The notes: generated by a model not told the origin, from the sequence alone. Positions 45,628 to 58,271 are shown, numbered from the stretch's first letter. The stretch is 64,000 nt of DNA from Ophiura sarsii (GCA_035610835.1 CM069457.1:44743319-44807318), one strand, 5' to 3'. Program-made: numbers and translations.

Positions 45628-46440
45628 TTTACTAAAATGCCAAAAAACTTCTCCTTTTCTTCTCCTTTTCTTCCTCTCTTTTACCCTTTTCATCATAATT
45701 CCATACTTCTTTAGCAGGGAGGGAGTTGGTGGAGGACCGGTTGGGGTTTGGAAAGTTCAAGCTCAAGTTAGGCGAACAGAAAAGATATGTTGTATGGGCT
45801 GACCGACCCCATTTTGTTCTTCAAATTTTAAACAACAAAACTAGAAAACAAATTGTTGGGGAAGTTTTTTTGAAACCATTTTGAATTTTTAAAAAAGGAA
45901 ATTGTTTAAGCCCCGACCACCCCTAGAGGTCCGTTCGCCCACAATACAACAGGTTGGGTGTTTTGTTGTCGCCTTACCCTGGCTCTCATCGATCATGCTC
46001 ATAAAAATATTAGTACATTGTAGGTTGATTTTTTTTATACCTCACAGTTCAATTTTTTTTCTTGATTTTTCAGATTTTTTTGTATTCCCTTATGTAGGAG
46101 TACATGCCTATGAGGTGCACACAAAACATGGCTTTATTATTCGCCCTATACAAAACAAAACAAAAACCAAGCCCAGTGGAAAATTATTAAATTAGCAATC
46201 GGTCTCATATTTTCCATATATTTACAATTATATTTTTGCAGTAAGCTATTTTCGTGATTTGATTCATCATTTCTGTAATACTTTTACCTAATTGTTTGTT
46301 GAAGAGAAAGTATGTCTAACCTGATAATTACATTGTCAATCAAGAAATACAAAGTGTAAATAAAAATAAATGCACATGAACATTTGTGCTATTGAATAAT
46401 ATGAATACTATAAATACTGGAAGTGCGATATTAAGTCTAT
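45628..46440. other. Gene A intron, nothing recognised
   Basis: Low-complexity T-rich and A-rich stretches; plus-strand frame 45902-46195 has no domain. Confidence 0.5.
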
Positions 46441-46639
46441 TATAAAACAACTTAATTTCACAGCAACTTAATTCAACGAATTAGCATTTAGTCAACTATT
46501 TGCGGCAACTTAATTTCACTAATTTGTAACACGAACCTATTATGATAATAACCATTATAAATGATATAACTCGCAATTTAATTTGGCGAATTGGATCGCT
46601 GTAGCGAAATTAAATTGCTAGCGAAATTAAGTTGTTATA
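46441..46639. mobile_element. 199-bp MITE-like inverted repeat
   Basis: TATAAAACAACTTAATTTC at the left is matched by GAAATTAAGTTGTTATA at the right, and the AACTTAATTT motif recurs inside several times in both orientations. No clear target duplication. Confidence 0.6.
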
Positions 46640-46720
46640 CAGGTTTATGATTATAGCACTGCCTGCCATGTCACTGTGTGCAGGGCAGGCATAGTGCACA
46701 CTACTATGGCGATTGGGGTC

Positions 46721-47555
46721 GACCTGGAGGATTTCAAGCGACTGCGTACCTACTTTTGGATCAATAACTATCGATCACGTTTAGCACGCCTAAGTTGGTG
46801 TAAATCGTGAATACTAGGTACGCTGTCGCCTGAAATCCCCCAGGTCCAGTGTGTTTTGCATTGTTGCCAGACAAATCGTGTTGGCGCCCAATGATCTATA
46901 AATCGTGGACATAGGCAGTCGGTGGTTTTATTGATATATGCAAGGTCTGTTTGTTTGGAATTCTCGTGAATACTAGGTACGCTGTCGCCTGAAATCCCCA
47001 GGTCTTGCAATGTTGCTAGATAAATAACGCCCGAAATAACGTCTACGTTTATACGTATTGTATTGGTCTTTAAAATACCTAAAATTCAGACCGATTTAAG
47101 TTTATTTTTTATAGCCAAACAATTTCTACAAGTCTATACTCAGTCTATTACCAAGCACTTCAAAACTGGCAACTTGAGATGATGGGCGCTCGCTCCGCCG
47201 AGGCCTCGCTCGCGCCTGCTTGGGCGAGCCAACCCGAGCCAACCAACAACACTGTTTTTGCTAGTTACACTGTTTTGATATCCATAACGTCACCGTTATA
47301 ACCGGTGTTATAACATTGATTTATTACTATAACAAACTTAATTCTACGCCAGACGGTATGAAATTATACCCGTTTGACATCACATTGTCAATGTACAGTC
47401 CCCTATACTGTTATGAAGGTAGTTGACATGATAGCTCACGCTTAAAGCAACTACCGTTAACTCGTGCCAATTATCAGTAAACTGAATGGTTACTTTATTG
47501 GTAAAATTAGCATATGAAAACTAGGTATGCTGTCGCTTGAAATACCCCAGCTCGA
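46721..47555. repeat. Dispersed 33-bp motif, one inverted and three direct copies
   Basis: A motif of the form TAGGTACGCTGTCGCCTGAA followed by ATCCCCCAGGTC occurs at about 46814, 46973 and (more diverged) 47524. An inverted copy lies at 46721. This looks like the ends of related small TIR elements; individual boundaries could not be set. Confidence 0.6.
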
Positions 47556-47564
47556 GTCTTTTCA

Positions 47565-47609
47565 GGGGGGGGGGGGGGGGGGGGGGGGGTGGGGGGGGGG
47601 GGGGGGGGG
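47565..47609 (+). repeat. Poly-G tract (G25, T, G19)
   Basis: Two G runs separated by one T, beginning straight after TTTTCA, the same context as the G run at 45380. Confidence 0.85.
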
Positions 47610-47720
47610 TGTCATGAATTTCAGTGTCAGCTGTAGGGGGAGGGGTAGGTAACTTTGACATACAAGTCTCGAATTTGTCCCAACCGCCATCCGCCATAAA
47701 TAATGAACGGTCCCTTAGGT

Positions 47721-48382
47721 GAACCGTAAAACGGGGTACATAGGGACAGTTTTATGTGGTAGTTGTTTATGTTGCCTCATTACCCAAACCGTCCCATATT
47801 AAATGCCTTTGAACTGCCACTATACACATTTGAAATAATGTGATGGGTATGGAAATATTACTTGACTCATAGGTAAAGAGTTATGGAAATTTGATACTGA
47901 ATTGATACCATAGAATTTAAAGCTTAATATAAAGAAATTCTATAGTATCAATTCAGTATCAAATTTTCATATTTTCTATACATATGGAGACTTTATATGT
48001 CATGCAATGTTAACATTACTGTAAAAATAACCCTATATAACCCCAGATTTTAGAAAATGTACGTAAAAATGCAAAAAAGCTTGAAATGAAAACTGCTTTT
48101 AGAATTTCTTACCAATGTCAAAGAGTATGTGCATATTATAAAGGACACCTTTATTTGTGATACCCTGGGCTCAGCTACATTTTGTTCATTCACATCCACT
48201 GAACCATTTCCTGAACACTATATTGCTCCTTCAACATTTGGATAAAGAAAACAAATAGTACAATCAATACAACAATTTGAGATTTGAAAAACTGTTCCCA
48301 TTGTTATCCCTATTTACTCCCCCCCCCCCCCACCCCGACCCCCCCCCCCCACCCCCCCCCCCCCCCCCCGTTTTTACGGTTT
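47721..48382. mobile_element. Probable TIR element with C-run at one end
   Basis: GAACCGTAAAACGGGG at the left resembles the inverted right end (CCCCGTTTTTACGGTTT). Interior: an inverted repeat at 47887-47966 (TTTGATACTGAATTGATACC and its complement). Near the right end a C-rich tract (about 48320-48370). Target duplication unclear. Confidence 0.55.
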
Positions 48383-48676
48383 AGCCTTGTCAAAATGTCA
48401 TTTGTCAAGAAATTAATTTCATAGACCTATTTCAGACTCATTGATGATCCATGCTTCACTTGAAACAGAATATTCCCTTCTTCGCAAGGAAATCAATGTT
48501 TAAATATACGATAACTTTTTAAAATCCCACCCCATCCCAATTTTATGTAGCTGACTTGCGTTGCACGTGTACTGGCACACACATCAGTCATCCCTATTCA
48601 GACGGAGGGGGGAAAGTGTCCTCCATCCACTGTTCACCACGCTCCCTCACTTTAATTAAAATATATATAATATATA

Positions 48677-49699
48677 CGATGGCCATTCAATAAGTTCTAC
48701 CTCATACCTCATGATAAGCCAGTCATATGAAATATTTCACAATTGTAGCTTTAAATATCAGTTACAAATTATTAGTAAATTGGTCTGAGTATATTGGTTG
48801 TACTTTTCTGGAGATGCAGTGAGCTCCAAACATACATTTAGTGCAACGGAAACGGATAAAATACAGCAAGTCTCCAAATTCTAAGAGACTAAACGTACCT
48901 ATCGGCCTATTTAATAAAACCGTTCTAAATTACAGATATCTCTTGAACAGACTATAACTAGTGACTGATTTCTTGGGCATTTTTCTATTATCTAGACCCA
49001 GACCTGGACAGCCATTAATGTTAACACTACCCTAGTGAACCGCTGCAAAGGTCATTTGCTTTTCATAGAACCAAGACTTCTTCAATATACAGGACTAAAT
49101 GGCTAGATTTTATGTCACTCGAATCATGCTCGAATAGATCATTTTCTATCACTGACTACCTGATTGACAATTGTAACGGTTGCATATAAGAAAAACTCTT
49201 AAAGTACCTATCAATATCATGTTAAGATTTAACATTCGATGCATCACAGTGGCTTGACTTTTAACAATGAAAATTTGACTGAATAGCAGTATTCCAGTAA
49301 TGATAAAGTAAAAAGACGTAGCAATACATTCAAATTGATATTAAACCATTTGCTAGCCCACAAAGGTTAATATTGCCTACAATCTGATTTATAACATATC
49401 ATAATACAGTATTATATTCAGAAATCATCAATTTTTTTCTATATTTATTATTTTATTTAAATCTTGCTGTATCTAATCGTACAATACGGAGAGAGAGAAA
49501 AACACCATGTGTTCATCTTTAGGGTAATTTTTCCGAAAATCCAAAATCTCTCTCTGACTTTGATCGGATCATGAAACAGACATCAATTATATTTTATTAT
49601 ACATGTGTAGCTATGATTCAGCACTATAATCACGACAAATGTCATTCAGATTAGCGATGTTTAATAAGTGAGGAGGTAGAACTTATTGAATGGCTTTCG
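48677..49699. mobile_element. 1-kb TIR element, copy 1 (partner 61194-62192)
   Basis: The left end CGATGGCCATTCAATAAGTT, then CTACCTC, is inverted at the right (GAGGTAGAACTTATTGAATG). TA precedes the left end. Internal sequence also matches the 61-62 kb copy in opposite orientation (for example TTGGTCTGAGTA, and the CAGTCATATGAAA segment). The ends are mariner-like in style; no transposase remains. Confidence 0.8.
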
Positions 49700-50112
49700 T
49701 GTAATAGGCCTACATAAAAATTTGAAAAAATGTCAATACTGAAATCTGAATTTTAAACATATTGGGAAATACTATTCATGCATCAATTTTTTGACAGAAT
49801 AAGGTGCGTCATATAATTGATATTTTACATTGCAAAGTTGTATTTTGATGTGCAATTGATGCATGCCTACAACTTAAAGTGCACTTTATGTAAAACTAAG
49901 TTTGTGCTTCCACACATTTGGTCATTTAACAAAATTAATTAAGTGCAAAAAAAATAATTAAGTGGAAACTTTTGGTTAGTTTATCATTATTATAACCCAT
50001 CATTTTGACAATCCATAGAAATAATAAAAACAAAACATTTCCCAGCACTCGCCTGCTCCTTCTCATGAGTGATGAGAGAGGTTTGTGTGGAGGCAATCGA
50101 GGATGACAAAAT

Positions 50113-50496
50113 TGACTATTCCAGATAATAATGAACCGCCCCCCCCCCCCCCCACACCTTATAGAGGACAAATCCAGATCAAACTTCAAACAAGTATGGA
50201 ATTCCAGATCAAACTTCAAACAAAGTATGGAATTCCAGATCAAACTTCAAAAAAAGTATGGAATTCCAGATCAAACTTAAAAAAGTATGGAATTGATGGG
50301 AAAAAAGTCTGGAATTCCGATGTCCTCTATTATAGGGGGGTGGGTAGTCTAAATTGTGAAAAAGTCTGCAATTCCAAGAACATGTGCCACAACGGTATGG
50401 AATTCCATTGAATAATTGGGGGGGGGGGGGTCTGGAATTCCGATGTCCTCTATAGGGGGGGGGGGGGGGGGGGGTCATTATTATCTGAAATAGCCC
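50113..50496. mobile_element. TIR element containing a 30-bp minisatellite and G/C runs
   Basis: GACTATTCCAGATAATAATGA at the left (first 20 bases shared) pairs with TCATTATTATCTGAAATAG at the right. Next to each end lies a C or G run (50139-50153, 50455-50474) and then TATAGAGGACA in matching orientation. Inside, four or five copies of a unit around AGTATGGAATTCCAGATCAA fill 50190-50300. Confidence 0.75.
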
Positions 50497-51404
50497 AATA
50501 CAGGTGCGAGAACAAAATACAAATGCATAAGAAATCAGAGGTAAGATAGCTCAAGGGCTGAGACAAAACCCTAACTGAAATCAGCTTGAAAAAAGTTCAT
50601 CTGTGAATGTCAAAATTGCGTGAAATTAGCTCAATTTTTAGTGGTCTGAATTCAAACATTTTAGAACAAGTTTTTCTCTCGATTATTTGGGGACAAAATG
50701 GAGGCTTAATTGGGGGTGGAGGGCTGAGGATCGTGACCGAGGGGAAATTCCCCTCCCACTTGTGGTGCCGCCACTATTAATCAAAGGGGCCTAATCCATC
50801 AAACAACAAAGTTCCTCATCCTATAAGAATTGACTATAAATCATTGTAAAATTGGTCACATGCTCTTATTTACAGAGAACAATAGAATGATGACTACAAA
50901 TTGTCATGGAATTGTGCACGTCAAACTGCTATAAAATCCCGGATTCTCAGAGCCATCAAGAGTAATTTGTAAAGTTCTTTTCATTTGCTATTATCAATTT
51001 ATCACAGAGTAGACCTAGTAGGCCTATGTGGTATTTTTTAGAATTACCAAAATCAGCTTGTTACCGGGCCAGCTAGCCAGGTTTTAGGCAATATGATGAT
51101 GCTAACATTTTTGGACTGTATGTAATGTACAAAAGTACAATTTCTTACAATACCCAGTTTTCTTGCAAATTTAAGATTTAATTTGTGTAAAATACAGGGC
51201 GTTGCAAAAGAGTGTCCCACGAGAAACAAAAAAAAATTAAAAATACATCCCATGTTTTGTTTTTTTTTCAACAAAATTGACCATCAGTATAATAAGTTTA
51301 TTAGTCCTCTATCAAATACACTCCCATTAAATTTCACCTCCTAACATTCCAGGCAAAATATCATCATTTCACAGTTGCATCTTTGCACAAACCTGGCACA
51401 AAAC
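50497..51404. other. Gene A intron, nothing recognised
   Basis: AT-rich. TACAGGGCGTTGCAAAAGAG near 51192 looks like a single end of a mariner-style repeat. Confidence 0.45.
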
Positions 51405-51536
51405 CAGTGGCATAACTAGAGGGGTAGGGGGAGGGGCGATGCCCCCTAAACAAATGAAATGACAAACTCTATGTAAAACAAAAAGTAGTGGGTTATACCA
51501 TGGTTATACCCCCAGAATTCGAGACTCACGCCACTG
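51405..51536. mobile_element. 132-bp decayed hAT MITE
   Basis: Begins CAGTGGCATAACTAGAGGGG and ends CTCACGCCACTG, the same family as 32671-33103. Eight flanking bases CACAAAAC and CACAATAC differ at one position, as expected for an older insertion. Confidence 0.78.
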
Positions 51537-51544
51537 CACAATAC

Positions 51545-53389
51545 ATTTGTATTGTGTGCGGGCACTGAGGTGGATTTATGAATAGGAACCCAGGGACACA
51601 GCAAAATGAAACATGTTACCAAAAACTTTACCACATGAGGCCTAATTCGGAAACAAAGCTTTGTCTCTTGCTCCCTAAGCCTATATGTTTTTAATCTCAA
51701 AAACCAAGTGTGCTATATCAATCTTTGTTCTGAAGAATAAACTGAAGATCGCTTTGAAATTTCGAGCTCGAGAAAATTCTGATTATGCCTAACCCATAGC
51801 TTATTATTTTGTCATTAAAACTAAAAACTGATGGTGCAAATTGTGAAATGTGAAATTGCATCCAATTATAAATCTGGGTCTTATTAACAACAAACACATA
51901 CATGGCAATTTGTTATTATTACAGGGCGAGTCAGATATAGAACAGGCACCTTTTGGTAAAGGCGTACAAAAAAAAAATGGCGTGTTTATTGAAAATCATC
52001 AATTGTTTTGGCTTTAATTCAAAAGATTAGTTTTAATCGACCATTAGGTCTATACTTTTACTTTCACTAAAAATGTAAGCCAATCCAGGGAATGGCAAAC
52101 AGTGTCATTTTGCATTCTTTTAACACTCTTTTAAAGGGGTGGGGGAGTTCATCCGTCGCAAAGTGGAAGATGGACTAAAGCTGTTGTTGAATTCTGGGAA
52201 TTTAATCTATGAAATGCTCTTTACAAACTGGGGGCGGAGGGGGGTGGGGTGGAGATGTGTTTGTTTTTGTGTGTCAGTTCTTCATTAAAACCTTTGATTT
52301 GTGTGTAGACCCAAGATGAAATCCATGATAGATCAACATGGAATCTTTCATCCCTCACACTTAATGTCCCTAATATTATATATTGCATGAACTCTTGTTC
52401 AGGGATTGCACACCCACACAAATCAAAGGTTTAAATGCATATTAACTGACACACAAACAAACACCTCCATCTCGGCATCATCATTAGGGGTTCTAAAAAG
52501 TAACTGGCATATACTAAAATTATATGACGCTATTTTACTTTTTATATATAATGTGTTCCAACAATATTTGTATAATATCTCATTGGTACAGTAGATGAAG
52601 AATAGTTTCAATTTGTGAGTTGCAGAAGCAGCATTTATCGGTTATTTATTGGTTATTTTCTTTTATTTTCATTTTAAAGAACAATGACTATTATTAGCTA
52701 GTTAGTATGTTATTTATCACTTTGAACTGAAACCAATGAAATTTTGTATCTATGACTTGCATAGATTGGCAGCATTTATTTCGCCAGTCTTTCGTTGATT
52801 GTAATTTGTTTATGTTGTGTTTACATTGTTTAACTACGTTAACATTAGTTTATAAAACAGTTTACAACCCTTTTTTATTCTGCAAGTGGTTCATACACCA
52901 TAGGTTTGAACAAATCAATAAAACAATGTATACTAACAATTTATACTCGTTCATCATACAGATGTGTATACATATCTCACAGATTGATTCCAACTATATC
53001 AAATGATATCATTCCACCACAAATAACTTCTTGTAAATAGATGAAGACAGCAAATAGTAAACTATAGACAGGTAAATAGAGTTATAATCTACAGTTTTAT
53101 ATCTAACTGTTTATTTTTCCCCATCCGTTTATTCAAACTTTGAATATGTCATTTATTTGGCAAAATCTTGCAAAAAGAAAGAGGTGAAAAAGTAAACCCA
53201 TTTTTGATCTCCGTAATCCATACGTCTTAGCTAATTTATTATTCAAATCTTTCAAAATGTGATATGACATATGGTAAATTTACTCCAAAATGGCGGTCCT
53301 GTATTACTTGGCCACATTTGATTATATCAGCTTTTCCATTCCACGTGAATTTAAATATTCATTCGTTCACATCTTTCAGATATTCATCT
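51545..53389. other. Gene A intron, nothing recognised
   Basis: AT-rich. A related segment (CACACAAATCAAAGGTTT in one orientation, AAACCTTTGATTTGTGTG in the other) occurs near 52288 and 52417, suggesting a small inverted repeat. ACAGGGCGAGTCAGATATAG near 51923 resembles a repeat end. Confidence 0.45.
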
Positions 53390-53640
53390 CCCCCCCCCCC
53401 CCCCCCCCCCCGGCCGCGCCTAACGATTCCCGATCCGAACTAACCACTGATGATAAACATTTATTTTCTTTCGACTTTCTTTCCTCTTCCTTTCTCTTTT
53501 CTTTCTTCCCCTGTCTTTTCCTCTTCCCTTCCCCTTTCTCTTTTCTTTCTTCCCCTTTCTTTTCCTCTTCCCTTCCCGTTTCTCTTTTCTTCCTTCCCTT
53601 TTTTCCCCTTCCCCTTTCTTTTTTCCACCGAAATTATGCT
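53390..53640 (+). repeat. C22 tract and 170-bp polypyrimidine stretch
   Basis: C22 at 53390-53411 is followed, from about 53460, by an almost pure C/T stretch made of CTTTCCTC, CCCTTCCC and TTTCTTTC elements. The overlapping Ser/Phe/Leu frames are artefacts of composition. GCTACACCACTGG just after resembles the end of the hAT MITE family. Confidence 0.85.
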
Positions 53641-53779
53641 ACACCACTGGTCTCCACCACAGTCAGAGAACGATTTGACCACATAGCTATCATATTTTTA
53701 ATGGAATCCAGAGCTTTTGTTTAATTTATATTAACCATCCTTGAGGTTTGCACTAAGTTTCAGTTGTTTTGGTTCAATA

Positions 53780-54191
53780 TCGTCAGCCTGCTTCGATAAT
53801 TGCCTAACTCATTTTTTCTAGTTTTGAGAAAACAACAAAAATAAGAAAAGTGAGTTAAGCAGTTATCGACGCAGGCTGACGATATGTTGAATAGCACCAC
53901 GAATAGTACAGGTGAATTCCAACAGGAGCAGAACCTGTTGGATATAATTAGGTTGGGATATACCTTCAAGTGAAATGTGGCTTGTTATAGGCCTAATACG
54001 AGTTAATATGACCCATTTTAAACATATTACAAAATTATTACAATCTGCCTCTGAATTGCAATTGTACATTTATCAACACTTATTTTTCAATGACTTAGAT
54101 ATTATTACAGCATGTGCATGATGTAATGAAGTCATGATTTATGCAAAAAACTCAATTCCGCTGAAAACTAATTATCGAAGCAGGCTGACGA
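53780..54191. mobile_element. 412-bp TA-flanked MITE, copy 2 (partner 14051-14500)
   Basis: Ends TCGTCAGCCTGCTTCGA and its inverse, TA at 53778-53779 and 54192-54193. Interior aligns with the first copy along its whole length (for example TTGGATATAATTAGGTTGGG). The internal third end copy near 53865 carries a substitution (TCGACGCAGG). Confidence 0.88.
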
Positions 54192-54732
54192 TATGCATCA
54201 GGTATGTGTCTGCACGAACTAACCAGTTTTAAGCTTGATGCATGGGTTAATTTAGGTTAAGATTTGAATTATTTTGTTGCTATGAAATACACTAATATTA
54301 CAGTATCTATAGATAACATTGCGATCATGTTATACTGAAGAAAGCATGTTATTCATTCAATTTGTTTGCTATCTACTGAAGATAGCAATATTATGTAACA
54401 TACCGTATAGTGAATGGTATCACTGTTAAATTCTATACTGGAGATAGGAATCTTTGTGGATTTGGTATTTTGCTTGTTTGTTGGCTGTTTTATAAATAAA
54501 TATGCCAAATATCATGTAGGCATTATTGGAGAACTATGAACAAGGTTGAATTGGTTTTCCCTTTATAAAACACTCTTGAACGTAAAAAAAACAAGGTTTT
54601 TAAATATATTTTTTATGCTGAGGCTATTTGTATTGATATTAGTCATTACTATTTTTACTAGCGGCGTACCCTCGCTACGCTTAGGTTCCCGCTAGATGGG
54701 TATGCCATATTACCTAGGCTCTGAAACTACAT

Positions 54733-54964
54733 AAACCCCCTACAACCCCCCCCCCCCACCCCACTCAAACCAGCTTGATTAATAATCATAACCCTCCTAA
54801 ACCATTTACCGTGGCTACTTTATTAACCACTACCTCTCAAACCGCATGAACACATAAATCCCCTACACCCCCCCCCCCCACCCCTCCCCCTCACACACAC
54901 CCCAACCAGATTGATATATAATCATAACCCTCCTAAACCATTTCCTATGGCTACTTCATTAACC
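54733..54964. repeat. Tandem duplication of about 125 bp with C-runs
   Basis: Two units share CCCCTACA, a C run (54747-54757; 54868-54878), AATCATAACCCTCCTAAACC and TGGCTACTT(C/T)ATTAACC. The second is enlarged by a CA-rich insertion. Confidence 0.8.
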
Positions 54965-55644
54965 CTCGGTCCTTGGATTGTTTGGCACGCCAATTTAAAG
55001 TAAAGAAATCAGGTTGTTTTAGTAACGTCACTTTTAGTACCACGTCACTATAACCATGATAACCCTATGCCTATTCTAAACCATTTTCCCTGGTTTTACC
55101 CCCATCCGACATGACACCATAACCCATAACCAACAGTATGATTACGCGATAGTACGCGCAACGCACACAATCGTGCACTTCTGGTGCACTTCTAGTGACA
55201 TTTGTGAGCAAAATTCGAGAGGTTTTTTGCTTTTTTTTGGAGCCAATTGTTGACTAATTTCACTGGAATATACTTAAAATCACACGTCCCATTATTTCCT
55301 CTATCTTTCATGCAAAATAGGTGCCACTTTGATCAAAAATAATGGAGAAATAAGGATAACAAATGCACCCCACACACTCACTGATTTGCACTATCCTCAA
55401 AAAAATACACCGTGGTTTTGCCTTAAAGTTCCTCACCAATTACCCGAGTCCGGTCCACACATCTTTGCCACTTCAATGTATAAGCCCCACCCTCTCAACT
55501 CTGCACTTAGATCCTGTGCCACCCCCACCCAATTTGAATTTGCCAAAGTGTATACTTATTGAGATGGAGATGGTCCGATAAGTCAGGCCCTTGTTTTCAG
55601 GCCTTATCGATGACTATCATTATGGAAACAAACCAGACACTTAC
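54965..55644. other. Gene A intron, nothing recognised
   Basis: Plus-strand frames at 55329-55581 overlap and carry no domain. Confidence 0.5.
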
Positions 55645-55956
55645 TATCGGCATTGGTTGTTGTTGTCACTGTTGCTTCAGGTCCAGGTCCATAACTATTA
55701 ACAGCATACACATACACCTCATACGTTGAATATGGAAGCAGACCACTGATGATTTTTGATGGGACTTGAACTACAGCGGATGTACCACCTGACATCCGTG
55801 GTCCATCTATGATTGGTTCACATTGGTCTCGATTAGTCAATCTGTATTCTATGATGTAACTGGTTGGTGCACAGGAGCTGGATGGAGTACTCCATGCGAT
55901 TTCGATTGAGTTTCTGGTTCCAGAATTTCTAAATAAGTTCACAACCATATCAGGTG
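55645..55956 (-). CDS. Gene A: FN3 domain 4
   Basis: 312 bp, phase 1-1, acceptor GTCTTGCAG, donor GTAAGT. Hallmarks: PDMVVNLFRN, IEIAWSTPSSSC, YIIEYRLTNRDQC and LPYSTYEVYVYAVNSYG. The layout (Cys after the Trp, then EYRLxNxDQC, then GLLPxSTYEV) matches domain 6 closely, so the two are products of an internal duplication. An 11.6-kb repeat-filled intron separates it from domain 5. Confidence 0.92.
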
Positions 55957-57983
55957 CTGCAAGACAAAGATACATAAACATTACGTTTGACTAATTAATA
56001 GTGAAATTAAATGAACTGCAAAAGAAGCCATCACTTATTTTTGCCAGGACAGGAAATTAAAATTCTCTACATATTTGCACATGACGAAATATTGCCCCAA
56101 TCATAAAGAAGCAAAAGGCATGCTGAGTCAAATGTAGCAGAAAGGAAGACAAATAGAATGCAAACTGACAAAAGATGTTCACACAATCATGACAATCATT
56201 GACACAATATTATTAGTTGTTATCCTCAATATCAGAAACTTTCGAAGAGACGTTATACAATACTCAGGCATGACATCTGAACAGTTAGGTAAATTAATCT
56301 AGTAAAACCCATAGCATACATGCATTTAAAAGATACTAAACACAAAATTACACGATCGTGTTGGGCAGCCTGATTTTGGGAAGAGGTTGGAGAGTGGAGT
56401 GCGAGAAACTATTTAAAAAAAAACCGGCCTATACAAAAAATTAACGTATTCTTGAAAACAAGTTCATCAGGACTGTTATATAACGTATCAACTGACTGAT
56501 AAGATTCTTATTATAGTACAAGAATAAACCACTCTGCTGTATGTGGACATTTTGAAACAACCTATTTCTTTTAATTGTTTCGTTTGCCAACACTGGTTGT
56601 GGAGTGATGACAAGCTGCTGTTTACAATACTCGAGTTCGGTTGTTAGATTCTGAATGGGCATTGTTGTCATTCCGTCCACCGAATTACTTTCCAATTGGT
56701 CTCCTGAGTGTGTACACGCACGCCGTTAAATGTCCACGGCTTTGGAAAAAAATGAACATCCTTGTTCACCCAGAAGACAGTAACCAACGTTATACTATCG
56801 ATGCCATGTTACTCCATGCATGGACAAACTGTGACACGCCATCTGAGGAACTAGTTGAAAATCCGGGAAGCGATTAGAAGAACATAAGACATTCTGTCTT
56901 GAAATACCCCTATTTGACGGCGTTTCGCGAACAATTTGGCTAATTTGACTTTTTTCGCGCCAACAATTACCCTATATGTCTTTAAATCGCGGACAATAAA
57001 AGCTTTCAAAAACACCCCTAATTTGGGATGTCGCGGATGATACCCCCCCCCCCCCCCCCCCCCTTTCGCTCTATTTGGATCGATCATGCGTACCCAAGGT
57101 CAATGTTGACTGAAACCACCGGGCACAGTTGCAACATGTAGAGAAACATGATATAAGTAAAAATATTACGCTGCTAAAATGTTAATATTAAAACAACTTT
57201 TGTTACTTCAAGTGAAAATGAATCATTATATTCATCAATGCAGGTTGCTGCAAAAGCAATAAGAAAATATATTTGCGATACTGGTTGCTCAGTCTATTCC
57301 ATAAACCCTGAAAAAACTCTGGTCAATGGTAAGATGTAAACATATAACTCATGTTCATGTTCATTTTCATATTGGAGCTCGCGGGTAAAGTCGAAAATGG
57401 CAACCACCTGCTGCATGAAAGTACACGCATCCAAAATGCATCAGGCCTACTTATACTTGAAAGTTCACCTGTGATGATTTACTAACAAGACATCTGGTAG
57501 GTAAACAAATACCTTCATTGTTGCTGGACGAGTGGCTTAGTCAAAATGTTCACGCTACTGCCAAACAGTAATGACACGTGCTCATGAAAATATCAGGGGG
57601 AAAATGTGGCAAAGGACTTATCCCGGGAACCAACTCAAACATGACATTGCGTCATAAACATACCAGTATGATTACATGACCGGGACCTACGTTGTCTGTA
57701 CGGTCAACCCTGCAATATTACATATTAACCAAACACTTTTATATATTCCCCCAAACCTCGTTATGAACTGCCGCACCATGAATTGCGCAAACATTTCCCG
57801 TATGTTGGTATTATTTTATTTACCATAAAGTAAGCTCAACTCGTAGGAAACCCGTATACTTACATCTGATATCATAGCTTAACCTTAAGAGAATTCACAT
57901 TACTATGATGCAGAGTCTTAACATTGCAACATAGACAGCATTTTGATAACTATATAGTTACGAAGATAATAACTCAAACATAC
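55957..57983. other. Gene A intron; C21 tract and repeat end
   Basis: C21 lies at 57043-57063. A 41-bp repeat end at 57081-57121 is the inverse of 15417-15458. Frames at 56441-56877 have no recognisable domain. Confidence 0.55.
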
Positions 57984-58271
57984 CTTCCCCTGCAGTAGTT
58001 GCTATCTCTCCTTCACTGTAACTCCCTATCCCATCAGCAGATGCCCCAGCTACACGGAATTCATACTCGGTACACGGCATCAACTCATTGATAGTCACGG
58101 ACCTCTCATCTGTTGTGTCACTATAAATCTGTACTCCAGACTGCAGTAGTCTCCATGAGTAGCTTGCGATACCTCCAGGACACGGGTCTGGGCATGAGGC
58201 CTCATTCCACGAGAAACGTACACTTGTGTTAAGAATCCTATCTGCTGATATTGAAGTTGGAGGATTGACAC
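57984..58271 (-). CDS. Gene A: FN3 domain 3
   Basis: 288 bp, phase 1-1, acceptor TTTGCAG, donor GTATGT. Hallmarks: NPPTSISADR, VRFSWNEASCPDPC, GGIASYSWRLLQSG and LMPCTEYEFRVAGAS. Four cysteines, more than its neighbours; two lie directly after the tryptophan and one just before the tyrosine corner. Confidence 0.92.

Noticed and set aside
53290..53724. Ser/Phe/Leu-rich 144-residue frame.
   Set aside because: Translation of a polypyrimidine tract and a C22 run.
56641..56877. Apparent similarity of NILVHPED here to ILVHPKD in the GIY-YIG fragment at 63.4 kb.
   Set aside because: The match is limited to a few residues and does not extend, so it was not used as evidence of a second Penelope-like copy.
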